A stretch of 64,000 bases of DNA from Pseudomonadota bacterium (GTDB taxonomy: Bacteria; Pseudomonadota; Alphaproteobacteria; Acetobacterales; Acetobacteraceae): positions 10,207 to 74,206 of the forward strand of contig JAJXXT010000141.1 of the NCBI GenBank assembly GCA_021780935.1. Direction: 5' to 3'. Below are positions 56,599-64,000 of the stretch, one piece after another; position 1 is the stretch's first letter, and the number at the start of each line of letters is the position of its first letter. Both the position numbers and the translations under genes were made by a program. Below the pieces are notes generated by a model. That model saw nothing but the letters and a program-made list of their open reading frames with translations, was not told where the DNA came from and did not search any database.

Positions 56599-57513
56599 AT
56601 GCTGCCCGATTTCATGCCGCGCCCACCGCCGATGCTGGCGCCGGAGCGTGATGCCGCCTGGTCCGCGCCTTCCGGCCTTGCCGCGGATGCGCGGGTGGAG
56701 ACGGCGGCGGGCCCCTGTCCGGCCGGTGCGCTGCTGCCCGGCGCCCTGCTGCGGACGGTGGATGGCGGTTGGCGGATGCTGCGCCGGGTCACGGCGCTAC
56801 CCGCCGGCCCGACCGATCTCCTCGCCGTTGCAGCCGGGGTCATGGCGGAGGGCGTGCCCGCGCGCCCGCTCAGCCTGTGCCGCGGCCAGGCCCTGCTGAT
56901 CGAGGGCGCGGTGTGGCCTGCGTGCTTCCTTGAGGATGGCGCCGGCGTTGCCGCGTACCCGGTGGCGTTGCCCTGCGTGCGGCTGGAGACCGACGCGCCC
57001 TGCGCGTTCCTAGCCGAGGGCGTGGCCTGCGTCAGCGATGCGCCATCCGGCCGGCCGGCCCCGGACGCCGCGCTGGCCCGGGTGCGCGCGGCGATCGGCG
57101 CACGCGCCGGCCGGCGCTACGGCGCGCTGGAGGGGGCGGTGGAACACGTGGCTGCGGACGGCGTGGAGGGTTGGGTGCGCGACAGCGCGATGCCCGGCGC
57201 GCCGGTTTTGCTCGCTCTGCTGCGCGACGGCGTCACGGTCGCGCATGGTTTCGCGGATCGCGCGAGGCCCGACCTCGCCATGATCGGCCTTGGCGCCTGC
57301 GCCTTCCGCTTCGCGATGGACGGGCCGGCTCAGGACACGCATCTGCTGGAATTGCGCCGCGCCGAGGATGGGGCTCCGGTGCCGGGCGGCATGGCGCTGC
57401 TGAGGCGCGGTGTCGGCGATCCCGACATGCCGGCGACTGCCGAGGCGATCGCCGCGGCGCTGGCGGCGCTTACCCGCGCGCGGCTTCGCCGAGGGAAGTC
57501 AGTGCCGCGCTGA
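56599..57513 (+). CDS. Degenerate Hint-like protein with C-terminal GW module
   Basis: A 304-residue protein. Residues 30-155 align by eye with the Hint domain of its neighbour (ETAAGPCPAGALLPGALL, then LSLCRGQALLIEG, LETDAPCAFLAEG), but the nucleophile Cys and the SPxH histidine are missing. Residues 190-290 carry the shared module: GAVEHVAADGVEGWVRD, ARPDLAMIGLG, EDGAPVPGGMALL. No signal peptide. The start follows GGAGGGGGAGCG. It converges on the second Hint gene with a 44-base overlap of coding ends. Function unknown. Confidence 0.75.
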   Translation: MLPDFMPRPPPMLAPERDAAWSAPSGLAADARVETAAGPCPAGALLPGALLRTVDGGWRMLRRVTALPAGPTDLLAVAAGVMAEGVPARPLSLCRGQALLIEGAVWPACFLEDGAGVAAYPVALPCVRLETDAPCAFLAEGVACVSDAPSGRPAPDAALARVRAAIGARAGRRYGALEGAVEHVAADGVEGWVRDSAMPGAPVLLALLRDGVTVAHGFADRARPDLAMIGLGACAFRFAMDGPAQDTHLLELRRAEDGAPVPGGMALLRRGVGDPDMPATAEAIAAALAALTRARLRRGKSVPR

Positions 57514-58321
57514 GTGCGCGGGCCCGGGCCTCGCCGCGCAGGCCGTCGAGTACCGCCAGTGTCACCGCGACCGGCGGGGCGGGATCCAACAGGGCGTCGC
57601 CGCCCGGCACCGGTGCGCGATCCCAGGCGCGGCGGATGGCCATGTGGTGGTAGTCACGGCGCGACAGGGGCGGGTTCATCTCCGTTCCGAAACCGCAATG
57701 GCCGTCGCTTGCCGCCGTGACGAGGTCCGCGCGGTACAGGTCCGCCAGGAACAGCGCGCGTGGTGTGCCGTCGATCTCCAGCGTCAGCAGCAGCGGCTGG
57801 CCCGGCCGCGTCGCATCGCGCGCCCAGCCGACGACGTGGCCGTGACCGGCCTGGTCTACGGCGCCCTCCGGCGGGCCCGCCGGTGGCAGCCGCGTCGCCG
57901 CTAGGGATTCGACCAGCCCCGGCAGTTCGGCATCGGGCGCCAGGCTGGCGAAAGGCGCGTCGAGATGGAGTTCCACCAGGTCGATCGGCCCTTCCGGTGC
58001 GACGCGGCGGATCGCCACCCCGTCCACCAGGCAGCGTGCCGGTGCGCCCAGGCCGCCCGGCAGCGGCAGCATCTGGTCGGGGGCGACGACGAGATCGGTC
58101 CCCGGCATACCCTCGCCGAGGCTGCCGGCCGGCACCGCGACCGGCCATAGCGCCCGTCGCCCGGCGTCGCGCATCAGCACCGTGCGTGTCGTGTGGCAGA
58201 TACGCCGCTCCGTGCCCGGCCCCAGCGCCACGGTATCGCCGGCCTCCAGCAGCATGGCCGCGCGCGCGCCGCCGTTGCTCGCCACCTCGCAGCGCGCGGC
58301 GAGGCGCAGGACCGCGGTCAT
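57470..58321 (-). CDS. Degenerate Hint-like protein with C-terminal GW module
   Basis: A 283-residue paralogue. Its N-terminal 150 residues track the neighbour's Hint domain (AMLLEAGDTVALGPG, PVAVPAGSLGEGMPG, LVVAPDQMLPLPGG, VELHLDAPFASLAPDAELPG), yet the catalytic Cys and His positions are not kept, for example APDQM instead of SPLHA. Residues 165-260 form the shared module (GAVDQAGHGHVVGWARD, LYRADLVTAASDG, DRAPVPGGDALL). The ATG overlaps the metzincin stop by four bases, so it is its operon partner. A chaperone or immunity role would be speculation. Confidence 0.75.
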   Translation of the reverse strand: MTAVLRLAARCEVASNGGARAAMLLEAGDTVALGPGTERRICHTTRTVLMRDAGRRALWPVAVPAGSLGEGMPGTDLVVAPDQMLPLPGGLGAPARCLVDGVAIRRVAPEGPIDLVELHLDAPFASLAPDAELPGLVESLAATRLPPAGPPEGAVDQAGHGHVVGWARDATRPGQPLLLTLEIDGTPRALFLADLYRADLVTAASDGHCGFGTEMNPPLSRRDYHHMAIRRAWDRAPVPGGDALLDPAPPVAVTLAVLDGLRGEARARALSAALTSLGEAARG

Positions 58322-60564
58322 GTCGCGAGCCGCTGGCCGTCGGGCAGGTAGAGCCGTGGCGCCGCGCCACCGCGCCGCCAGAGGTGAAAGCCGAGGCAGC
58401 CGTCGCCGATCCCCGCCGCGGCGAGATCGGGGCGGAACCGCCCGGCGAGCAACATCGCCGGCACGTCATTCCCGTTCTCTATTCGCAACATGGCCGGCTC
58501 CAGCGGGTTGGCCCTGTTCATCGCCCAGCCGATGACGGCATCCGGCCCCTCCTGATCGAGATGGCCGGTCCAGCGCCCGCGCGGGTGGGCCCCGCCGTGC
58601 GCCAGGCGCGCGCGGATCGGGACCAGCGCCGCGTCGTCAGCGCCGATGCGCCGGCCGCATTCCTCGGTGGGGCCGCCGGGCGGAGCCGTGGCCGCGTTCT
58701 CGAACATCCAGCGGGAATCGAGATCGATGAAGCTCTCGGCTGGCGCACCCTCCGCCAGCAGGATATCATGGCGGTCGAGCTCGATGTGGACGTAGTCGAT
58801 GCCAAGGCGCGGCGAGAGGCGGCGGATGGTGGCGCCGTTCACCAGCAGCTCCACCGGCACCAGCATGCCATCGAGCCACAGCGCGTGGAGCGGCGAGAGG
58901 ATCAGGGCGCGGCGCGGGCACCCGGGCCCGAGCGCGCCGGGGGCGATGCGGATCGGTCGGCGCGAGGGATCGCTGGCCAGCACCTCGGCACTCACGTGCC
59001 GTCGCCCCACCCAGCGCACCCGTGCCAGCCCTCCCCCCAGCGTGCACACCCGATCGCCGCCGCGCAGCTCCCCGGCCGCTGTCTCGCCCGAAGCGGTCGC
59101 AATGCGCGTCGCCGGCGCGTAGCAGGCGTTGAAGATGAGATTCTGGATATCGACCAGCGTATCGATTGTCGTGCCCTGCGCGACGGTGGTCGTGGCGCTG
59201 TTCAGCACGTTGATGGTGTAGGCGGATTGTGCCTGGGTGAAGGCGGCGGCGTTGTCGACGCTGGGACCCTGGCCGATCAGCGTGTCGGAGGCACCGTTGA
59301 CCCAGAAGGTGGTGCCGCCGGTGGTGCCGATGGCGGTGTCCACCGCGACACCCGGGTAAATGCCGATATTGTCGATCATCCCGGCGGCGGAGGAGAAATC
59401 ACCGGGCCGAAGATCGATTGTGGCCGAGGTTGAGAACCCCGCGAGATCGAGCGTGTTGTTGGCGCCGGTGTCGTAGATCGTAACCACCGGCTCGGTGTTG
59501 ATCGTGAAGTCGTAGGCCTGCAACCCCGTATTGTTGCCGAAGCCGAAGATCTGTCCACCGGAGAGCGCGCTCTGCGTCGGCGCGCCATAAAGTCGCTGTG
59601 CGGCCGCGATGTCGGTGAACATCGGGGTGGTGGGATAGTATTGAGTTCCTCCAATATTCTGATTTGTATTATCAAAATACGACATGATAGAATATTGCCT
59701 ATAGTCGTAGCTGCCGTTCTGGTTGATGGCGGAACCGTTGTAGGGACCGTCATGGCCGAGACCGATCGAGTGCCCCTCCTCGTGCACGACCGTCATCGGC
59801 CCATAGCCCTGGACGGCGGAAAAGGAGTCGAGCGACTGCCAGCCATAGGTCGTGGTATCGATCGATATCGTTGCCCCGGTCATGGTGCCGATCGAGTAAG
59901 GCGGGTTGGTGTTGTAGGAATAATACGGCGAGGTGTAGGAACCCGTACCGGACGCTCCACGCGTGAGGACGATATCGCTCCCCGAGTTCGCGGTGACGAA
60001 TTGGAAGACGATGTTGGCAACGTCCGACCACAGCGAATAGCCTTGCATGAAGGCTGTCTGCTCCGGCGCGCTCCATTGCGAATTGGGATCGAAATAGACG
60101 TCCACGGTTGGCGCCGCGCCGCGGCTGCCGGCCCAGCGATGCGCGACCCCGTTGGCGCCGCTGTACGCGGGTGCCGAGGTGTCGCCGTTCCAGGAGGCAA
60201 AGGAGGGATTGGTACTGGTGTCGGCGAGCGACCCGCTGGCGGTGAGACCTGAGACATAGGTGACGAGCGTGAGTTCGCCGGCAGCCAGGGTCGAGCCAAG
60301 CGGCACGCTGATGGACGCGGCCGCGAGCGCGTCGGCGGCGGAGTTTCCGCCCAGGGCCAGGGGGCCCAGGATCGCCTGGCCCGGCATCGGTTGGCCCAGC
60401 GTTATTTGGCCCAACGTCACTGGACCCAACGTGGTCATGCCGTCCGGCGATGGCTGCCCTACTTCGCCGAACCATAGCGCCGGCGGGCCACCGGGCGCGG
60501 CGAGGTCGAGCAGCCCGGGATCGAGAGTGAGCGGATGGTGCCATGCTTCGCGGAGGTGGCGCAT
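58318..60564 (-). CDS. Serralysin-like metzincin protease with Hint domain and GW module
   Basis: A 748-residue protein in five parts: an N-terminal 15-bp-repeat region (units like TLGQI, about residues 43-73); a metzincin domain with VVHEEGHSIGLGHD (zinc His residues near 260) and Met-turn YSIMSYFD; a serralysin-C-like beta region (VVTIYDTGANNTLDLAGF, then FWVNGASDTLIGQG); an intact Hint domain from about residue 480 (CYAPATRIATASGE, ILSPLHALWLDG, YVHIELDRHDILLAEG); and the GW module (GHLDQEG, VIGWAMN). Classic RTX repeats are absent. No Sec signal. The ATG complementary to 60562-60564 has a poor ribosome site; a TTG 54 bases upstream is an alternative. Confidence 0.85.
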   Translation of the reverse strand: MRHLREAWHHPLTLDPGLLDLAAPGGPPALWFGEVGQPSPDGMTTLGPVTLGQITLGQPMPGQAILGPLALGGNSAADALAAASISVPLGSTLAAGELTLVTYVSGLTASGSLADTSTNPSFASWNGDTSAPAYSGANGVAHRWAGSRGAAPTVDVYFDPNSQWSAPEQTAFMQGYSLWSDVANIVFQFVTANSGSDIVLTRGASGTGSYTSPYYSYNTNPPYSIGTMTGATISIDTTTYGWQSLDSFSAVQGYGPMTVVHEEGHSIGLGHDGPYNGSAINQNGSYDYRQYSIMSYFDNTNQNIGGTQYYPTTPMFTDIAAAQRLYGAPTQSALSGGQIFGFGNNTGLQAYDFTINTEPVVTIYDTGANNTLDLAGFSTSATIDLRPGDFSSAAGMIDNIGIYPGVAVDTAIGTTGGTTFWVNGASDTLIGQGPSVDNAAAFTQAQSAYTINVLNSATTTVAQGTTIDTLVDIQNLIFNACYAPATRIATASGETAAGELRGGDRVCTLGGGLARVRWVGRRHVSAEVLASDPSRRPIRIAPGALGPGCPRRALILSPLHALWLDGMLVPVELLVNGATIRRLSPRLGIDYVHIELDRHDILLAEGAPAESFIDLDSRWMFENAATAPPGGPTEECGRRIGADDAALVPIRARLAHGGAHPRGRWTGHLDQEGPDAVIGWAMNRANPLEPAMLRIENGNDVPAMLLAGRFRPDLAAAGIGDGCLGFHLWRRGGAAPRLYLPDGQRLAT
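60345..60434. repeat. 15-bp tandem repeat at the 5' end of the metzincin gene
   Basis: Six units with CCC recurring exactly at 60350, 60365, 60380, 60395, 60410 and 60425; consensus about NTTGGCCCARCRTYR. Read on the minus strand it encodes five-residue units TLGPV-TLGQI-TLGQP-MPGQA-ILGPL. The core GGCCCA is shared with the array at 56411. Confidence 0.88.
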
Positions 60565-60843
60565 CGGGTCGGTTTCACGAAACTTGTCGCTGGGTACGAT
60601 CGGCACGATGGGATCCAAGGGTCAGGTGTTGTGGATGTTTCGCGTTCGTGCCGTGTGGCCAGCACGCTGGCGGCGGCTGTCGCGCAGCGGAATCCGCAAC
60701 GATATCCCGCAGGCGCCATTGTTTCTGTAGCGTGTCGGGCCGTTTTGCTGTCAACGCCTGTTGCCAGACGCGGCAATCTTGTGTCACGCATGCGTCGCCG
60801 TTCTGCCACACCACTGTCATGGCACACGGTCTATCAGCGGAAG

Positions 60844-61782
60844 GTGAATATCGCCGCCGAATCGCTCCACCTGCTTCCAGCCGCCGCGCCGGCTACGCGC
60901 CGTGCCCGTCGCCTCGCTTCGCGCGCGGCGTTCCTCGCCGCGCTGTTGCTCGCGCCCTCACTGCTGTTGCTGGCGATGTTTACCTACCTGCCGATCCTGC
61001 GCGTGGCCGCACGCAGCCTGTTGGAGCAGCAATTGGACGGGCCGGCGCGCTGGGGGCTGGGCAATTTCACCCGCCTCCTGGCTGACCCGCATTTTGCGGC
61101 CGTCGCCTGGAATTCGGTCGCCTACACCCTTGGCACCGTGATCCCGAGCCTGGTGCTGGCGCTGGCCTTCGCGCTGGCGCTTGCCGGCAACGGCCGGCTG
61201 GTGGCGTTGCTGCGCATGGCGGTGGCGCTGCCGTTGCTGATTCCGCTGGTTGCCGCTGCGGCGATCTTCGCCTTCATCCTGCTACCGGGCGGTGGGCTGT
61301 TCGATACCTGGTTCGCGCGCTTCGGGCTTGCCGACGCCAACTGGCTGGGTGACCCGTCGCTCGCCCTGCCCAGCCTCATCGTGCTGTCGGTATGGAAAAA
61401 CACAGGATACTACATGCTGTTTTTTCTCGCCGGGCTCGCCGGTATCCCGCAGGAGCTGCACGAGGCCGCTTCTCTCGATGGCGCTGGCGCATGGACGCGC
61501 CTACGCCGCATCACCCTGCCGCTGCTTGGGCCCACCACCGCCTTCCTGCTGCCGGTCGCTGTGGTGAACGCCGTCACGCAGGTGGACCATGTCGTTTTGC
61601 TCACCCATGGCGGCCCGGGCGACTCCACGAATCTTCTTCTCTACTACATCTACCAGCAGGCGGAGCAGAACAACGATAACGGTCTCGCGGCCGCCGCCAC
61701 GGTCATCGGCATCGGCTGCCTGATGGCGCTCGCCTCGATCTCGCTGCGGTCGCTGGAGCGGGGGATTCATTATGAGTCCTAA
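60844..61782 (+). CDS. ABC transporter permease, UgpA/MalF-like
   Basis: A 312-residue inner-membrane permease with six predicted helices. The cytoplasmic EAA loop reads EAASLDGAGAWTRLRRITLPLLGP, and LTHGGPGDSTNLLLYYIYQQA is typical of carbohydrate uptake (CUT1) and glycerol-3-phosphate systems. The GTG at 60844 is given because it yields a normal length; an ATG at 60790 would add 18 residues. It overlaps the second permease gene by 11 bases. The 225 bases between it and the metzincin gene hold no clear motif. Confidence 0.88.
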   Translation: MNIAAESLHLLPAAAPATRRARRLASRAAFLAALLLAPSLLLLAMFTYLPILRVAARSLLEQQLDGPARWGLGNFTRLLADPHFAAVAWNSVAYTLGTVIPSLVLALAFALALAGNGRLVALLRMAVALPLLIPLVAAAAIFAFILLPGGGLFDTWFARFGLADANWLGDPSLALPSLIVLSVWKNTGYYMLFFLAGLAGIPQELHEAASLDGAGAWTRLRRITLPLLGPTTAFLLPVAVVNAVTQVDHVVLLTHGGPGDSTNLLLYYIYQQAEQNNDNGLAAAATVIGIGCLMALASISLRSLERGIHYES

Positions 61783-62590
61783 ACGGCTTCATCCCGGCCT
61801 GCTGTTGGGGCTGGCGGGCGCCGTGGCCTGGGTGCTGCCGTTCGCCTGGATGGCGGTGGCCTCGCTGCGTCCCGCCGATGCTACCGACATGGCCTCGCTG
61901 TGGCCAAGCGGCGGCATCACGCTCGCCAATTATCGCGAGGCATGGGGCGCCGGCGACTTCCCGCTCTGGTATCTCAACACGATTTTGCTCTGCGGCGGGC
62001 TGTTCGTGGTGCAGATCGTGACCTCGAGCCTCGCCGGCTACGCCTTCGCGCGGCTGCGCTTTCGTGGCAGTTCGTGGCTGTTCTACGCCTTTCTGCTGCA
62101 GCTCATGCTGCCGCCGGTGGTGCTGCTGGTGCCGAACCTGCAGACCATCGCCACGCTCGGGCTTTACGACCATCTCGCCGGCATCGCGGCACCTTATGCG
62201 GCCTCGGCGTTCGGCGTGTTCCTGATGCGCCAGACCTTCCGTGCCATCCCGCGCGATTTCGAGGATGCGGCGCGCATCGACGGCGCCGGGGTTCTCGACA
62301 CCATCCGCCACGTGCTGCTGCCGCTCGCTCGGCCTGGCATCGCCGCCTTCGCCATCGTCTCGGTCGCGAGCCATTGGAACGAGTTCCTCTGGCCGCTGAT
62401 CGCCACGTCGAGCCCGAGCGAGCAGGTGCTCACCGTGGGACTGGCCTCCTTCACCACCGCCGGCGAGGCGGGCGCGCAATGGGGCCTGATCGCCGCCGGC
62501 ACGGCGATGGTCGCGGCCCCGCTGCTGGTCGGTTTCGCGCTCGCGCAGCGACATTTCGTCAGCGCGCTGACGGCTTCCGGACTCAAATGA
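61772..62590 (+). CDS. ABC transporter permease, UgpE/MalG-like
   Basis: A 272-residue permease with six helices and the EAA loop FEDAARIDGAGVLDTIRHVLLPLARP. The N-terminus PFAWMAVASLRP and the C-terminal ALTASGLK match the UgpE/MalG subunit of CUT1 importers. It pairs with the permease upstream (11-base overlap) and is followed after 17 bases by the binding protein. Confidence 0.92.
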   Translation: MSPKRLHPGLLLGLAGAVAWVLPFAWMAVASLRPADATDMASLWPSGGITLANYREAWGAGDFPLWYLNTILLCGGLFVVQIVTSSLAGYAFARLRFRGSSWLFYAFLLQLMLPPVVLLVPNLQTIATLGLYDHLAGIAAPYAASAFGVFLMRQTFRAIPRDFEDAARIDGAGVLDTIRHVLLPLARPGIAAFAIVSVASHWNEFLWPLIATSSPSEQVLTVGLASFTTAGEAGAQWGLIAAGTAMVAAPLLVGFALAQRHFVSALTASGLK

Positions 62591-62607
62591 ACAGAGGAGA
62601 GAGATTC

Positions 62608-63897
62608 ATGAAACGGCTTCTGCTGGCGGCGGCACTAGCCATCGCTCCGGTCGCGGCCCGTGCCGCGACGACGCGGATCGACTTCTTCTTCCCGGTGCCC
62701 GTGCAGGGCACGCTCGCGGTCGAGATGCAGAAGCTGATCCGCGAGTTCAACAAATCGCACCCGACCGTTCACGTCACCGCCGTCTATACCGGCAGCTACG
62801 ACGACACCGATCTCAAGACCCGCGCCGCGATCAAGGCCGGTCACCCGCCGGCGGTGGCGCTGATGAGCGCCAATTTCATCCGCAACTATGTCATCACCCA
62901 TAACGCCATGCCGCTCGACGGGCTGATCAAGGCGCAGGGTCGGACGGATCGCGCCTACATGGCCCGGTTCTTCCCGGCTCTGCTGCCCAATGCCGTCATC
63001 GGCGGGCATGTGTATGGCATCCCGTTTCAGAACTCGACGCCGCTGCTGTTCTACAGTGTCGATGCCTTCAAGCAGGCCGGGCTCGACCCGAACAAGCCGC
63101 CGCGCAACTGGGCGGAATGGTACTCGGATGCCAGAAAGCTCACGGTGGTCAAGGACGGGCAGACGGTGCGCTGGGGCATGATGATGCCGGAGACCTCCGA
63201 CTATCTCGGCTGGATCATGTCGGGCCTGGTGATGGCCAATGGTGGGCAGTGGTGGAATCATCGGTATGGCGGCGAGGTTTACTACAACCAGCCATCCACG
63301 ATCGGCGCGCTCACGTTCCTCAATGACATGATCCACAAGGCGCATGTCATGCCGGCCTCGGTCACTGACGCGAACGCCACCACCACGGCCTTCTTCAGCG
63401 GCCACGCCGCGATGATGATCCTCTCCACCGGCGCGCTCAGTTTTGTCCGTCATGGCATGAAGCAGCCCTACAGGACGGCGTTTCTGCCCGGCGAGATCGG
63501 CCATGCCGCCCCCATCGGCGGCGGCAGCCTGCTGATCCCCGCGGGAAACTCGCCGGCGCGGCAGAAGGCGGCATGGGCGCTTATCGAATGGCTCACCTCC
63601 CCTGCGATCTCCGGCCGCTGGAGCCGCTTCACGGGATATTTCGCGCCCAATCGCGCCGCCTATGACCTGCCGGCGATGAAGGCGTATCTCGCCAGGCACC
63701 CGAATGCGACGGTGGCGATCAAGCAGCTTCGATACGCCGTGCCCTGGTTTGACACGTATGACGTGGTTGGCGTGCGCAAGGCGCTGGAGAACGAGATCCA
63801 GGCGATGATCACCGGCAGCGAGAGCCCGGCGGCGGCCGCGGCGAAGGGGCAGAAGGCCGCCGAGGCGCTCCTCGCTGTCGCGCGGCAATCAAGCTGA
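62608..63897 (+). CDS. ABC transporter substrate-binding protein, UgpB-like
   Basis: A 429-residue periplasmic protein with a signal peptide ending ARA-A near residue 20. The mature part has IDFFFPVPVQGTLAVEMQKLIREFNKSHP, GGHVYGIPFQNSTPLLFYSVDAF and PIGGGSLLIPAGNSP, as in UgpB-type solute-binding proteins for glycerol 3-phosphate, its diesters or sugars. The substrate is not proven. It follows AGAGGAGAGAGATTC. The ATPase gene is not in this window. Confidence 0.9.
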   Translation: MKRLLLAAALAIAPVAARAATTRIDFFFPVPVQGTLAVEMQKLIREFNKSHPTVHVTAVYTGSYDDTDLKTRAAIKAGHPPAVALMSANFIRNYVITHNAMPLDGLIKAQGRTDRAYMARFFPALLPNAVIGGHVYGIPFQNSTPLLFYSVDAFKQAGLDPNKPPRNWAEWYSDARKLTVVKDGQTVRWGMMMPETSDYLGWIMSGLVMANGGQWWNHRYGGEVYYNQPSTIGALTFLNDMIHKAHVMPASVTDANATTTAFFSGHAAMMILSTGALSFVRHGMKQPYRTAFLPGEIGHAAPIGGGSLLIPAGNSPARQKAAWALIEWLTSPAISGRWSRFTGYFAPNRAAYDLPAMKAYLARHPNATVAIKQLRYAVPWFDTYDVVGVRKALENEIQAMITGSESPAAAAAKGQKAAEALLAVARQSS

Positions 63898-63926
63898 GAA
63901 GCCCGCGACAATCAGGATGAGAAACT

Positions 63927-63981
63927 GGCTGGGGGTGGGGATGGCGTAGGGCGTAGCCCGGAGCCATTCCCACCCCCAGCC
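63927..63981. repeat. Long stem-loop after the binding-protein gene
   Basis: A 19-bp stem pairs GGCTGGGGGTGGGGATGGC (63927-63945) with GCCATTCCCACCCCCAGCC (63963-63981), one position being G-T. The loop carries a second small stem GGGC-GTA-GCCC. It starts 30 bases after the stop. There is no T-run, so it may stabilise the transcript or be an intergenic palindromic repeat rather than a simple terminator. Confidence 0.7.
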
Positions 63982-64000
63982 GGCGGCGCCGGTTTCCCCT

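Noticed and set aside
61900..62607. N-terminal extension of the binding protein into the permease gene
   Set aside because: The frame is open, but the real start is the ATG at 62608 with a good ribosome site and a signal peptide; the upstream part is a shadow of the UgpE-like permease.

Overview
The window is 64 kb of GC-rich DNA, densely coded on both strands. Coding regions show strong G/C bias at third codon positions, which leaves long open antisense frames. The gene content fits an aerobic alphaproteobacterium, most likely of the Rhodospirillales/Acetobacteraceae type: a SAM-II riboswitch before metZ, a glnK-amtB pair, DUF1489, a hopanoid-type HpnK deacetylase, a UbiH-type hydroxylase and several Hint-domain proteins. 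The genus is not determined. No rRNA, phage, insertion sequence, integrase or CRISPR array was seen. Two tRNA genes are present: Gly-CCC and Arg-CCT.

Layout. 1-5.3 kb: end of a KirBac-type K+ channel, glutathionyl-hydroquinone reductase, tRNA-Gly, SAM-II riboswitch with metZ, then a P450 coupled to an LpxL-like acyltransferase. 5.6-11.6 kb: fused aconitase X, tRNA-Arg, a BKACE/M19 dipeptidase/aldo-keto reductase operon and a persulfide-dioxygenase-like hydrolase. 11.6-17.4 kb: orphan histidine kinase, an unknown 384-residue protein, ClC-CBS channel, MarR regulator and a secreted protein. 17.3-24.6 kb: acyl-CoA ligase, hydrolase/flavin monooxygenase pair, and an otsA/Gfo-Idh-MocA/SDR operon. 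24.9-31.7 kb: subtilase-Hint protein, S9 peptidase, gamma-glutamyltransferase, NIPSNAP protein and an aldo-keto reductase. 31.7-37.1 kb: UbiH-like hydroxylase, glnK-amtB ending in a strong terminator, and a YbbN/LON-domain/DUF1489 operon. 37.1-43.0 kb: MFS exporter with TetR, an atypical Nramp transporter, an M20 amidohydrolase and HpnK. 43.1-48.9 kb: a three-subunit molybdenum aldehyde oxidoreductase divergent from a TetR gene across a clear palindromic operator, then a thioesterase and an SDR. 49-56.4 kb: two DAO-type flavoenzymes, a hydrolase, an aldo-keto reductase, two glutathione S-transferases and an FMN glutamate-synthase-like protein. 56.6-60.6 kb: a three-gene Hint cluster. 60.8-63.9 kb: a UgpA/E/B-like sugar or glycerol-phosphate ABC importer whose ATPase is not in the window.

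Most of the window is catabolic and detoxification metabolism: amino acids and peptides, aldehydes, glutathione conjugation, acyl-CoA and flavin chemistry. The most unusual part is the set of Hint proteins. One has a subtilase-like domain in which the catalytic Asp appears replaced by Glu. One is a serralysin-like metzincin whose C-terminus carries a Hint domain. Two neighbouring paralogues keep the Hint fold outline but appear to have lost its catalytic residues. The three clustered genes share a C-terminal module. A second unusual signal is a 15-bp tandem-repeat family at the 5' end of three unrelated genes. Assignments rest on reading motifs by eye; no database search was run.
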